Assembly: GCA_035570055.1 (NCBI GenBank) | Contig: DATMLM010000056.1 | Coordinates: 1-64,000 of the forward strand | Length of the DNA: 64,000 nucleotides | Direction of reading: 5' to 3' | Source: DASRDS01 sp035570055 | GTDB taxonomy: Bacteria > Gemmatimonadota > Gemmatimonadetes > Gemmatimonadales > Gemmatimonadaceae | In this document: in pieces, positions 34,765 through 43,263 of the stretch | How positions within the stretch are numbered: position 1 is the first letter of the stretch | Layout of the letters: every line of letters begins with the position of its first letter | Made by a program: the position numbers and the translations under genes | Notes under the pieces: model-generated | Told to the model about the DNA's origin: nothing | The model's input: only the letters and a program-made list of their open reading frames with translations | Database searches by the model: none

Positions 34765-36114
34765 ATGGCAATGCGACGACCCTGGCTGGCGTTTCTCCTG
34801 CTCTTTGGACTGTTTTGCGCAGCCGGTCCCTATGACTGGAACAATCGCGTGAACAAGGAGTCGGAGGCGGGAAACCTCAAGGCTGCCCTCTCTGGCACGA
34901 CGGCCGGCCTCGAGGAGGGAAGCTCGTCACGCCGGTTCGCGGTGATCGGGCTCGCCGTCTTCGCCCTCGCGGTCACGGTCCGCCGGCGATGGAAGGAACG
35001 CAAGGGAGTGCCGATGGAGCCCGGTGCACTCGTCGTCGGCGGTGGTGGCGACCGGTCGATCATCGTGCCGCTCGTCGCGTTTGTCACGTTCGCCGCGGCG
35101 AGCACGCTGTGGGCCGACGATCCCGGCATCGTCGCGCGGCGCGTGTTCGTCTTTCTCTGCGTGGCGTATGCCGCGTGGGCCGTCGCGCGCGCATGGACGT
35201 TGTCCGACCTCCTGTCGTTTAGCGTGCTCGCCTGCCTGACGACGCTCCTCGTCTCATTGGGCCTCGAGATCATGCGCGGCCAGTTTCATCCGTTCGACGG
35301 CGGGTATCGACTCTCGGGGCTCACCCACCCGAATAACCACGCGCAGGAATGCGCGGTCGTGATCATCGCGAGCTTGGCGGCGATGCGCCTCGTGCCGGAA
35401 CGACGGCGGTTCTACGTGTTGACCGCGATCGCGGGGGCGGGCCTGATGGTGCTCACGCGCTCGCGCACGGCGTTGCTGGCCGTGGTTGTGGCGCTGGGCT
35501 TCGGCGCGCTCTACATCATGCCCAAGCGGCGCGTGCTCGGCGTGGGCCTGGTGATGGCCGCGGTCGTGATCGCGGTCGGCGTCTTCGGAGCCGATCTCGT
35601 CGACTCGGCAAAGCACGCCCTGCTGTTCGGACGCCAGGAGTCGACGGCCGACGTTGGCACCCTCACGGGGCGCACCGAGCTCTGGTCCGAGCTCATGACC
35701 TACATTGGGGCGCGGCCCATCGTGGGATATGGGTTCGACGGATTCTGGGGCCCGATCCACACGGCCAGCGTCGCGCTGTCGCTCGGCTGGGTCGTTCCGC
35801 ACGCGCACAACGGTTACATCGAGATGCTGCTCGATCTTGGCGTGGTTGGGCTGGTGCTGTTCCTCGCGGTGCTCTTCGCCGGGCTGTCCCACGCGCACCG
35901 CCGGCTCCGCGAGAGCCCCGGGGACACCGAGGCCTTGCTCGGCGTGACGCTGCTGGTCTGGCTACTCGTCGCGATGATGGCCGAGAAGATCGTGCCCCAG
36001 TCGGGCTACGCGTCGTTCCTCATCATGGTCGTGCTGGCGCGCGAGGCGATGGCGTCGCCGGTTCCGGTCGCGTCGCACACCGTTCGCGCCTATGCACGGG
36101 CTGTCAGTGCGTGA
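34765..36114 (+). CDS. Wzy-like O-antigen/exopolysaccharide polymerase (O-antigen ligase family)
   Basis: A 449-residue membrane protein with about eleven hydrophobic helices. The central periplasmic loop carries RLSGLTHPNNHAQ, and TGRTELWSEL is followed by RPIVGYGFDGFW. The VVPHAHNGYIEMLLDLGVVG segment is the signature of the Wzy_C/O-antigen ligase family, with the conserved His. It would join lipid-linked repeat units in the periplasm. AAGAAGGG lies just before the ATG. It is the last gene of the unbroken plus-strand run that starts at 24698. Confidence 0.88.
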   Translation: MAMRRPWLAFLLLFGLFCAAGPYDWNNRVNKESEAGNLKAALSGTTAGLEEGSSSRRFAVIGLAVFALAVTVRRRWKERKGVPMEPGALVVGGGGDRSIIVPLVAFVTFAAASTLWADDPGIVARRVFVFLCVAYAAWAVARAWTLSDLLSFSVLACLTTLLVSLGLEIMRGQFHPFDGGYRLSGLTHPNNHAQECAVVIIASLAAMRLVPERRRFYVLTAIAGAGLMVLTRSRTALLAVVVALGFGALYIMPKRRVLGVGLVMAAVVIAVGVFGADLVDSAKHALLFGRQESTADVGTLTGRTELWSELMTYIGARPIVGYGFDGFWGPIHTASVALSLGWVVPHAHNGYIEMLLDLGVVGLVLFLAVLFAGLSHAHRRLRESPGDTEALLGVTLLVWLLVAMMAEKIVPQSGYASFLIMVVLAREAMASPVPVASHTVRAYARAVSA

Positions 36115-36168
36115 CGCGCACACGGGGGGCGCGAGGCGAAGCCGAGCGCTGGTTAACCGACCAGTCGA

Positions 36169-36185
36169 GCAGCGCTTAGCGCTGC
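36169..36185. terminator. Perfect hairpin centred on a stop codon between convergent genes
   Basis: GCAGCGC-TTA-GCGCTGC is a 7-base perfect stem whose loop is the stop codon of the minus-strand gene. A longer repeat, AGCGCTG with CAGCGCT, starts near 36152. There is no T tract, so factor-independent termination is doubtful. Confidence 0.35.
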
Positions 36186-37216
36186 GTCGACGTGCCGCGG
36201 AGCGGCACGTCACCGGGGACGCGGTATGGATTGCCGGCTGCCCAGAGACCGACGCGGACCCACCAGGGTTTGCGCTGTTTCGCGGCGCGCGCGGTACTCC
36301 AGTCGAACAGCGCGTCGTTGATGTCGTAGTACCCGCGCTGGGCCTCCGGCACATCGCCCGACTCGATGCGCGCGATCAACTCCGGCAGTTGCTCGTAGAA
36401 CGCCGCCGAGCGATAGGGCGGATGCAGGGACCACATGCCGTCGCCGGAGCCGAGGAAGTCGACCCGGTACATCCCGGCGGCGACCATGGCGTCGGAGAGC
36501 ACGTTCTCGGCGAGATCCGCCATCGGGTTGCCCTGCAGCATCGCACGGATCGCGCCGCGCAGTTCTGGTCTCCTCGGTTCGACACCGCCAATGCGCTCCG
36601 CGAACCGGCGCTTGGACAACGCGAAGATGCGCGTGCTGAACCAATGGAACCGGAATGCGGTCGGCAGCGCCGGGTATGTGGTCGCGGTGGGTTGGCCGGG
36701 CAACGTGCCGTTGTGCGTTGGAGGGCCGGCGAGCGGAGAGCAGGTGAGCACGTTGGGATCGGCCGCGAACAAATCGAGCGCTTCCTCGACCCACGTCTGG
36801 CTTCCGCCGCCGAACATCATATCGGAATCGATGTGCATCACGACGTCGTGCTTCGCGGCTTCGAGGCCGAAGTAATACGGATAAATCGGCGCGCCGCGCA
36901 GATCTTTCGCGGGGACCGGTCGTCCCCGAAAGAACGTGTCGGAGACTCGGCGGGATGCAGCGGCGCTGTAGTCAACGTCCAGCGCGCGAATGTTGGGAAA
37001 TTCAGCCGCGCATTCGGCAATCAATGCCGCGAGTGGGGCGCGTCGCTCGTCCCACCCTTCGCCAAAATGACCGTGTTTGACGCGGTGCAGATCCGTGGTG
37101 AGCAGAAACTCGTCGACCTGAGACGACCACTGTCGCAACTGATGCGGCAACGTATGGCGCGCGTGCGGAAAATCCGCCGGAGCAAGATTGACCTGAAACG
37201 TGACTTCAAGCGCCAT
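36176..37216 (-). CDS. Putative GT-A-type glycosyltransferase
   Basis: A 346-residue soluble protein. VEEALDLF and a DSD motif (VMHIDSDMMFGGG, near residue 125) sit in a nucleotide-sugar-like alpha/beta fold, which points to a metal-dependent GT-A transferase. I cannot name the family more closely. It lies antisense inside the polysaccharide locus, between the polymerase and the GMC oxidoreductase, with 14 bases between its ATG and the GMC start. A second role outside polymer synthesis cannot be excluded. No signal peptide or membrane helix is seen. Confidence 0.6.
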   Translation of the reverse strand: MALEVTFQVNLAPADFPHARHTLPHQLRQWSSQVDEFLLTTDLHRVKHGHFGEGWDERRAPLAALIAECAAEFPNIRALDVDYSAAASRRVSDTFFRGRPVPAKDLRGAPIYPYYFGLEAAKHDVVMHIDSDMMFGGGSQTWVEEALDLFAADPNVLTCSPLAGPPTHNGTLPGQPTATTYPALPTAFRFHWFSTRIFALSKRRFAERIGGVEPRRPELRGAIRAMLQGNPMADLAENVLSDAMVAAGMYRVDFLGSGDGMWSLHPPYRSAAFYEQLPELIARIESGDVPEAQRGYYDINDALFDWSTARAAKQRKPWWVRVGLWAAGNPYRVPGDVPLRGTSTQR

Positions 37217-37230
37217 GAGCGTAAACTACC

Positions 37231-38835
37231 ATGGTGATCGACGGTCGCACGCTGCCACCGGAGCAGCATCTCGATACCGACGTCTGCATTATTGGTGCAG
37301 GCCCCGCGGGTATCGCGATCGCGCGCGAGCTGTCCGGCACGCCGTTCCGCGTCTGTCTGCTGGAAAGCGGCGGCCTCCAGCCCGATGCGGAAACGCAGGC
37401 ATTGTACCGCGGACGCCTGATTGGCCATCAATATTTTCGACTCGATGATTGCCGCGTCCGGCGGTTCGGTGGTGGCACGAACCGGTGGGGTGGGTGGACG
37501 CGGGCCATGGACCCGATCGACTTCGAGGCGCGGTCCTGGGTGTCGGACAGCGGGTGGCCGATCCCGTATCAGGAAGTCGACCGCTTCTCCGATCGCGCGC
37601 GCGCATTGCTCAACGTGGCGCCGCCAGCCGACGCGATGCGCGACGCAACGGGGCGCGGTGGCCGGCAGGTCTTGCCGTTGGCGCCTGATCGCATCGAGAC
37701 CGGACTCCTCCAGTTCAGCCCCATCATCGATTTCTCATCAGCGTACAAGGAGGCGTTGTTTGCCGCCGCGAACGTCCAGACGATGTTGTACGCGAATGTC
37801 ACGGCGATCACGACGACACCAGGTGGCGCCGCTGTCGAACGGCTGACCGTGCGCACACTCGCTGGCAATACGTTCACCGTGGGCGCTCGCGTCGTCGTGC
37901 TCGCGGCGGGCGCGATCGAGAACGCGCGGCTCATGCTCCAGGCGCGGATTGGCAACGATCACGACCTCGTGGGGCGCTACTTCATGGAGCACCTCCACGT
38001 GCGGTGCGGCGTGCTCGTGTCCAACCCCGGCGTCGATTGCTCGTTCTATGACGAGAAAGCGCGGCGCGGGCGCGAGCCCATGGCGTGGTTCATTCTTCCG
38101 CCGCAGGTCGTGCGCGACCGGCAGCTCTTGGCGTGGAGCGCCTCCCTCCAGCAGGTCCGCGACGCGCCCGTCGCCTGGCTGCAAGCCGCCCAATCGCCCG
38201 CGTTTGCCTCGGCGCTCGCGCTGGCCCAGGCCGTCGTGCGCGGGCGCGGCTCGGCGCGCTGGGGCCAGCGCCTCGGGAGCTCGCTCGGCGGCGTCGGTGA
38301 CGTCCTGCGGGCGCTCGGCGCCCGGACGTCGATCGCGCCCCGCACCGGGCGGTTGTTCGAGGTGTTCGTGCGGGCCGAGCAAGCGCCGAACCGGGAGAGC
38401 CGCATCACGCTCAACGGCGAGCGTGACCGTCTCGGAACGCCGCGCGTCGATCTCGACTGGCGGATCACCGATCGGGACCGCGCCAGCGTGCGGGCCGGCG
38501 CCGCGCTGCTCGCCGAGGCTTGCGCCAGCGCCGGCGTCGGGCGAGTCTTTGTTCCGCCGTACGGAGAGGACGTGCCGGCATTCGAGGCGGTCAATGGCGG
38601 GTGGCACCAGATGGGGACAACGCGCATGGCGCGCGATGCCAAGACCGGCGTGGTCGACGAGCACTGTCGCGTGCATGGTGTCGCGAACCTCTTCGTCGCT
38701 GGGAGCTCCGTTTTTCCGAGCTGTGGGTTCGCTAATCCAACGTTCACCATCCTCGCGCTTGCGATTCGTCTCGCCGATCACCTGCGTGCTCGCCTCGCCG
38801 CTCCGGTTCAGGTTCCCGCGCTGTCTCGCACTTAG
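37231..38835 (+). CDS. GMC-type FAD-dependent oxidoreductase
   Basis: A 534-residue flavoenzyme. The FAD-binding dinucleotide fold is DVCIIGAGPAGIAIARELSG near residue 17, with ESGG as the ribose contact. RRFGGGTNRWGGW is a second GMC segment. Near the C-terminus GGWHQMGTTRMA carries the catalytic His, followed by NLFVAGSSVFPSCGFANPTFTI. GMC enzymes oxidise alcohols or sugars. In a polysaccharide locus a sugar-alcohol or sugar-nucleotide substrate is plausible, but this is inference. No export signal is visible. It opens a four-gene coupled set, overlapping the next gene by 50 bases. Confidence 0.9.
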   Translation: MVIDGRTLPPEQHLDTDVCIIGAGPAGIAIARELSGTPFRVCLLESGGLQPDAETQALYRGRLIGHQYFRLDDCRVRRFGGGTNRWGGWTRAMDPIDFEARSWVSDSGWPIPYQEVDRFSDRARALLNVAPPADAMRDATGRGGRQVLPLAPDRIETGLLQFSPIIDFSSAYKEALFAAANVQTMLYANVTAITTTPGGAAVERLTVRTLAGNTFTVGARVVVLAAGAIENARLMLQARIGNDHDLVGRYFMEHLHVRCGVLVSNPGVDCSFYDEKARRGREPMAWFILPPQVVRDRQLLAWSASLQQVRDAPVAWLQAAQSPAFASALALAQAVVRGRGSARWGQRLGSSLGGVGDVLRALGARTSIAPRTGRLFEVFVRAEQAPNRESRITLNGERDRLGTPRVDLDWRITDRDRASVRAGAALLAEACASAGVGRVFVPPYGEDVPAFEAVNGGWHQMGTTRMARDAKTGVVDEHCRVHGVANLFVAGSSVFPSCGFANPTFTILALAIRLADHLRARLAAPVQVPALSRT

Positions 38836-39556
38836 CGTCCTATTCGCCTGTGCGGCACGCTTCGCGGCCGCACAAGAGCCGACGCGACAAGAGCCGACGC
38901 GGCCGGACTCCATGAGCGCCGTGCCTGCGACTGGTGCGCCTGTGAAACGCGACTCGGTCGCTCATGACTCGGTGACGGCAGCGTCCGACTCTACGCGTTC
39001 TCGCGAAGCGAGACGCGCGCGTCACCTGAACTGGTTCGTATTCTTCGCTGGAGGCTTCACGAGCCTGGGCCTCCACGAGACGGGCCACATTGTCGCGTCC
39101 TTCGCCGTCGGCGCCCACCCGTCGTTCGGCTTCAACAAGGGGCGCCCGACGATCTACTCGGGGATCGACGCCACGACGAACCCGGGCAAGCAATTCATCT
39201 TTTCGAGCGCCGGTCTCACGGTGCAGACCGTGCTCGATGAGGCGATTCTCGACATCCCGCACCCGCGCGGCTCGACATTCGAGCGCGGCATTCTGTTCGG
39301 CGGCCTCGCGACAACGGCCTTTTACATCACGCTGGGCCGTAACGGGTCAGTGAGCGATGTCGAGTACATGGCGCGCACGTCGAGCCTGAGCAAGTGGGGC
39401 GTGAGCGCGATCTACGGCGGCATCGCCGCGACCCAAGTGCTGCGCATGAGCTTCATGGGTGCCTACGCCCACTTTTTCGCCGAGCCCTTGCCGCCCGAGG
39501 GCCGCGCCAAATACGGAGCATTCAACATTGGCGTTCGCCTGACGCCGTCCGCATGA
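38786..39556 (+). CDS. Membrane protein with HETGH zinc-protease-like motif
   Basis: A 256-residue protein I cannot assign to a named family. I place the start at GTG 38786, inside the 3' end of the GMC gene, because it gives a clear signal peptide (PRCLALSVLFACAARFAAAQ); the open frame upstream is an alternative reading of the GMC gene. A polar, Thr/Ser/Asp-rich linker precedes LNWFVFFAGGFTSLGLHETGH, where His97, Glu98 and His101 make an HExxH zinc motif at a hydrophobic segment, as in intramembrane or membrane-bound peptidases. Two further hydrophobic segments follow. A third metal ligand is not obvious. Its stop overlaps the next ATG (ATGA). Confidence 0.7.
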   Translation: MLASPLRFRFPRCLALSVLFACAARFAAAQEPTRQEPTRPDSMSAVPATGAPVKRDSVAHDSVTAASDSTRSREARRARHLNWFVFFAGGFTSLGLHETGHIVASFAVGAHPSFGFNKGRPTIYSGIDATTNPGKQFIFSSAGLTVQTVLDEAILDIPHPRGSTFERGILFGGLATTAFYITLGRNGSVSDVEYMARTSSLSKWGVSAIYGGIAATQVLRMSFMGAYAHFFAEPLPPEGRAKYGAFNIGVRLTPSA

Positions 39557-40446
39557 TGCGAGGTCTCGCGGCAATCCTGCTCTCGGCGGCTGTGGCCCAT
39601 GCCCAGACCGACAGCGCAGTCGCCGCCTGGGGCCGGCAGGACACGGACTTGTTCTGGGGCGATCACCTGGCCGAAGTCTTCGCGCGGTTCACGCCCGCGA
39701 TGCGCGTGGCAATGGACAGCGCCAAGTTCGCCGGAGTCCGCGAGACGATTCGCTCTCAACTCGGCGCCAAGCAGTACGTGATCAACGAGGCCGAGTCGCA
39801 GCGCTCGCCATACACGATCTACGACCAGCTGATCGAAGTCGAGAAGATCACGCAGCCGATCGTCGTGCGGTGGACGTTCGATTCGGCGGGTAACATTGCG
39901 GGTTTCTTCGTCCGTCCGTCGCCCGTGTCCGAGGCCAGCTCGGCGTTTCTCGACTACAAGACGAAGACGGTGCTGCGGCTCCCTTTCGCGGGCGAGTGGC
40001 TCGTGCTCTGGGGTGGGCGCACGCTGGCGCAGAACCGTCACGCGAGCTCGCCTGACCAACGGTTCGCGTACGACTTCGGCACCAAAGACGGCTGCCACGG
40101 CCGGCCCGTCTTGGTCCCGGGCGCCGGCACCGTCGTCGATCTCGTCGACAGTGTGGCCGACAGCGCGGCGCTCGGCAACTACGTCGTGATCGATCATGGG
40201 AACGGCGAGTTTTCGTTTCTGGCGCATCTCGAGCGTGGCTCTGTTGCCGTGACGCGTGGGCAGCGCGTGCGGCCAGGCGACCCGGTCGGCCGCTGTGGCA
40301 CTCACCTGCATTATCACATGCAGAGTACGCCCTCGTTCATGGTCGGCGCCGGTATGCCGGCCCAGTTCCAGCACTATGTCGCCGACGGCACGCCGGTCGA
40401 CCGAGGCGAGCCGACGCGCGGGCAGACTGTTCATCAGGCGCAGTGA
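39553..40446 (+). CDS. M23-family (LytM-like) peptidase, possibly altered active site
   Basis: A 297-residue exported protein. A signal peptide (MMRGLAAILLSAAVAHAQ) is followed by about 110 residues of unassigned N-terminal domain, then the LytM fold: RFAYDFG, GRPVLVPGAGTVVDLVD, GNYVVIDHG, FSFLAHLERGSV, THLHYHMQ. The second and third zinc His are present (HLHYH). The first ligand, normally HxxxD, reads RFAYD, and the Gly-Asn loop before HLH is shortened. Some M23 subfamilies share the RFAYD form. Cell-wall cleavage is possible but not certain. It is coupled on both sides, ATGA upstream and GTGA downstream. Confidence 0.85.
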   Translation: MMRGLAAILLSAAVAHAQTDSAVAAWGRQDTDLFWGDHLAEVFARFTPAMRVAMDSAKFAGVRETIRSQLGAKQYVINEAESQRSPYTIYDQLIEVEKITQPIVVRWTFDSAGNIAGFFVRPSPVSEASSAFLDYKTKTVLRLPFAGEWLVLWGGRTLAQNRHASSPDQRFAYDFGTKDGCHGRPVLVPGAGTVVDLVDSVADSAALGNYVVIDHGNGEFSFLAHLERGSVAVTRGQRVRPGDPVGRCGTHLHYHMQSTPSFMVGAGMPAQFQHYVADGTPVDRGEPTRGQTVHQAQ

Positions 40447-41594
40447 TCGCGGCCGCGCTGCTCTTTGCTCTCGCTTGCGATAGCGTCCGAGTGTGCGCCG
40501 GCGGTGACGTTACCCTCGGCACCAACCTCGATAGCACATGGGGGCGCATCGCGACCGGCGTTGCCAAGGGCAACTGGCGTGCGGCGCTCATCCCGCCCGA
40601 TTCGTTGGTTTCGCCACTAGCCCCGCTCTTCTCGGGCGCCGACATCGTGCTGTTCAACGCCGAGGGGGCGTTCGGCGACGATTCGGTCTCTGATGACAAG
40701 TGCACGGTGCGCGCGCGGCGTCGCCGACGGCGCCCGCCGACCGCAAGCGGCCATTGCTTTGTGTTACGCCAGCCCGTGTCGGCGGCGGCCGCGCTGAGAA
40801 AGCTCGGCGATAGTGCGACGATCGTCGTCGCAAACGTCGCCAATAATCACGCGCACGATGCCGGCGACGATGGCTTTGTGCACTCGGTGCATCTCCTGCG
40901 TGAGGCAGGACTACTCGTCACAGGCGCAGACACGATCCCGTCGCTCGCGATCACGAAGCGCGGCGACACGATCGCCGTTCTCGGGTTCAGCGCGTGGTCG
41001 TCACCGGGCGTCAACGACCTCGGCGCGGTGCAGCGACTCGTGGCGGCGGCGCATGCGAGATATGGCCGGGTGATTGTCACGGCCCACATGGGCGCCGAGG
41101 GCGCGGGCGCGCAAAGAACGGGCGACTCGACCGAGCACTATGTCGGCGAGGACCGCGGCAACCCGGTCGCCTTTGCCCATGCCGCAATCGATGCGGGCGC
41201 GTGGCTGGTGATAGGCCATGGTCCGCATGTGCTGCGCGCGGCCGAGTGGCGGGACAGCGCGCTGGCGTTCTACTCGCTCGGCAATCTCGTGAACTACGGC
41301 CCGTTCAACCTGGCCGAGCCGCGCAATTCAGGCGTGGTGATGTGCGCGACGCTCGACTCGCTCGGCGCGCCCGGCCACGTGGTGCTCGAGTCGACGATGC
41401 AGGTGAGCGAGGGTATCGTGCGCGCTGACTCGTCAGGCCGCGCGCGCGTATTACTCGACAGTCTGAGTAGCCTGGATTTTCCGTCGACCGGCGTGACGGT
41501 CGACTCGACGGGCGCCGTGCGCAGACGGACGATCGCGCCCGTCAGTCCCGCGCCGGCTGACTCGCTACCGTTGAATCCGGGTCCGCATCCGTGA
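40443..41594 (+). CDS. CapA/PgsA-family metallophosphatase-like protein
   Basis: A 383-residue protein of the CapA family, known from poly-gamma-glutamate capsule synthesis and also found in polysaccharide loci. Landmarks are AGGDVTLGTNL (metal Asp), ADIVLFNAEGAFGD, VANVANNHAHDAGDDG (Asn-His), VIVTAHMGAE, VIGHGPHVLRAAEW and FYSLGNLVNYGPF. They give a calcineurin-like metal site. The N-terminus is hydrophobic but short, so periplasmic location is likely, not certain. The run RARRRRRRPP near residue 90 is an odd basic insertion. GTG 40443 overlaps the M23 stop. The 3' end overlaps the convergent NlpC/P60 gene by 53 bases. Confidence 0.87.
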   Translation: MIAAALLFALACDSVRVCAGGDVTLGTNLDSTWGRIATGVAKGNWRAALIPPDSLVSPLAPLFSGADIVLFNAEGAFGDDSVSDDKCTVRARRRRRRPPTASGHCFVLRQPVSAAAALRKLGDSATIVVANVANNHAHDAGDDGFVHSVHLLREAGLLVTGADTIPSLAITKRGDTIAVLGFSAWSSPGVNDLGAVQRLVAAAHARYGRVIVTAHMGAEGAGAQRTGDSTEHYVGEDRGNPVAFAHAAIDAGAWLVIGHGPHVLRAAEWRDSALAFYSLGNLVNYGPFNLAEPRNSGVVMCATLDSLGAPGHVVLESTMQVSEGIVRADSSGRARVLLDSLSSLDFPSTGVTVDSTGAVRRRTIAPVSPAPADSLPLNPGPHP

Positions 41595-42180
41595 GCACGC
41601 GGCGCGCCCCGCGCCACGGCTTGACGCGCCGCACGATGGGCCGATCGAGTGCACTCTCGATCACCCGCCCGGCCGCACTCGAGGCATGCACGAAGCGTCC
41701 GTCGCCGACGTAGATGCCGATGTGCGACACGCCCTTCTTGTCGAACCCGAAGGTCAAGAGATCGCCGGGCTTGAGCTGCGTCGAGTCTTTCGGCAGGCCG
41801 AGCCCGAACCTCGCCTGATCTTTCGCGGTGCGCGGCAGATCGATCTTGAGCGCCGCCATGACATAGTGCACGAGCCCACTGCAGTCGAATCCATAGCGGG
41901 GCGACTCGCCACCGTGCTTGTACTTGCGCCCGACTTGCGCGCGCACGAGCGCGACGATGGAGTCGCGCAGCGAGAGCGCCGAGATGCTGATGGCCGAGAG
42001 CGGCTTATCGCTGGCCGAGAACGCCAGCGGCTCGAGTGCCGGCGCGTGCGGCGGCGCGTCGATGACGGTGGCCTGATGACCCAAGAGGATCGGTGGGACG
42101 CTCTCTTGCTGTGCGAAGCTCTGCGAAGCGTAGATCAAACCGAGAGCGAGTAGCCACCGAAATCGCAAAGGGGTCTCCAT
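41542..42180 (-). CDS. NlpC/P60-family cysteine peptidase
   Basis: A 212-residue exported cell-wall hydrolase. A signal peptide (METPLRFRWLLALGLIYASQSFAQ) is followed by a linker and the NlpC/P60 domain: VGRKYKHGG, YGFDCSGLVHYV with the nucleophile Cys100, LKPGDLLTF, VSHIGIYVGDGRFVHA with the His, all in the usual order. It would cut peptide bonds in peptidoglycan stem peptides. A short repeat CTAGGG...CCCTAG (42182-42205) lies directly upstream of the start, and no Shine-Dalgarno site is visible. It may be co-transcribed behind queD, 85 bases upstream, although that gap holds GC-rich dyads. Confidence 0.92.
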   Translation of the reverse strand: METPLRFRWLLALGLIYASQSFAQQESVPPILLGHQATVIDAPPHAPALEPLAFSASDKPLSAISISALSLRDSIVALVRAQVGRKYKHGGESPRYGFDCSGLVHYVMAALKIDLPRTAKDQARFGLGLPKDSTQLKPGDLLTFGFDKKGVSHIGIYVGDGRFVHASSAAGRVIESALDRPIVRRVKPWRGARRVLTDADPDSTVASQPARD

Positions 42181-42265
42181 GCTAGGGCTTAGACGAGCAC
42201 CCTAGAGCGCAGGGAACGTGCCATGCCAACCTCTACCAGAAGCCGCGCTAGAGCTCGCGCGGGGG

Positions 42266-42637
42266 CTAATTTAGCTCGTCTTCGTCCCCACGGTAGGTAC
42301 ACCCCATGTTGCGGGTCTCCCTCACCTCGATCGCGGCGAGGTTCGTGAGTACCCCGCTCAGCCCCTGCCAGAGCCACCGGGCCAGATGTTCACTGGTCGG
42401 GTTTTCGAGCCCGGGGATCTCGTTCAACACGTGATGGTCGAGTTGAATGCGGAATGGCTCGAACGCCGAGGCAATGTCGTAGAAATCCCGCACCCAACCG
42501 ATGCGCTCGTCCACCGGACCCTTGATCGTGATACGGATCTGATAGGAGTGTCCGTGCATCCGCGCGCACGGATGCGTCTCCGGGACGCACGGTAACCGGT
42601 GTGCCGCCTCGAATGAAAACTCGGCGAACAGTTCCAC
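42266..42637 (-). CDS. queD: 6-carboxy-5,6,7,8-tetrahydropterin synthase
   Basis: A 123-residue enzyme for the first committed step from dihydroneopterin triphosphate to preQ0. Zinc ligands His13, His28 and His30 lie in FEAAHRLP and RMHGHSY; the nucleophilic Cys24 lies in THPCARMHGH. VRETRNMG carries the C-terminal Glu. I chose GTG 42637, which shares a base with the queE stop (TAGTG); the longer upstream reading lies in queE and is not QueD-like. Length fits the family. It is third in the queC-queE-queD operon. Confidence 0.93.
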   Translation of the reverse strand: MELFAEFSFEAAHRLPCVPETHPCARMHGHSYQIRITIKGPVDERIGWVRDFYDIASAFEPFRIQLDHHVLNEIPGLENPTSEHLARWLWQGLSGVLTNLAAIEVRETRNMGCTYRGDEDELN

Positions 42638-43263
42638 TATCGCAGCCCCAGGACTTTGTGCGTCTGCACCGAGAGTCGCCATTTCGGGTGTCTCAAACAA
42701 TACTCGATCGCTCGCCTGGTATTGTCTTCCCTCTGCGGCCCATCCATGGGTTGCAGAAAGAAATGCTTGAAGGGCAGCTCGGCAAATCGCTCCGGCTCAG
42801 CTCCGTCTTGCGGGTACACGAGCTTTAACTCGTCGCCTTGCGTGAGTACGAATGGTGCGTTCGCCTTCGGCGAAACGCATACCCAGTCGATCCCGGATGG
42901 TGGCAGTTGCGTCCCATTTGTCTCGATAGCGACCTCGCAATTCTGATCATGAAAGGCCGAGATGAGTGCCACATCGAGTTGAAGTAGCGGCTCGCCACCA
43001 GTGCAGACAACGAATGGCCGGTCGGCGGAGGGCCAGTGGGCTACGACCGCTGAGACGAGCGCATCGGGAAATGTAAAGGAGCCGCCATCGGGCCCGACGC
43101 CAACGAACTCCGTATCGCAGAATTGGCAAGTAGCCGTGGATCGATCCGCTTCACGACCGGTCCACAAATTACAGCCCGCGAATCGGCAAAAAACGGCGGG
43201 CCGTCCGGTGTTCGCCCCTTCGCCCTGCAGGGTGTAAAAGATCTCGCGGACAGTGTATGTCAT
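42637..43263 (-). CDS. queE: 7-carboxy-7-deazaguanine synthase (radical SAM)
   Basis: A 208-residue radical-SAM enzyme that contracts the pterin ring to 7-carboxy-7-deazaguanine. The cluster Cys are C31, C46 and C49, spaced CX14CX2C, the unusual spacing known for some QueE proteins instead of CX3CX2C. FYTLQGEGANTGRPAVF and FVVCTGGEPLLQ are typical QueE segments. I chose ATG 43263, which overlaps the queC stop as ATGA, and MTYTVREIFYTLQGEG is where QueE homologues begin. It is the middle gene of the operon. Confidence 0.95.
   Translation of the reverse strand: MTYTVREIFYTLQGEGANTGRPAVFCRFAGCNLWTGREADRSTATCQFCDTEFVGVGPDGGSFTFPDALVSAVVAHWPSADRPFVVCTGGEPLLQLDVALISAFHDQNCEVAIETNGTQLPPSGIDWVCVSPKANAPFVLTQGDELKLVYPQDGAEPERFAELPFKHFFLQPMDGPQREDNTRRAIEYCLRHPKWRLSVQTHKVLGLR

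Noticed and set aside
37949..38785. A 5' extension of the HETGH gene inside the GMC gene
   Set aside because: The extension is an alternative reading of the GMC oxidoreductase. The signal peptide begins at GTG 38786.
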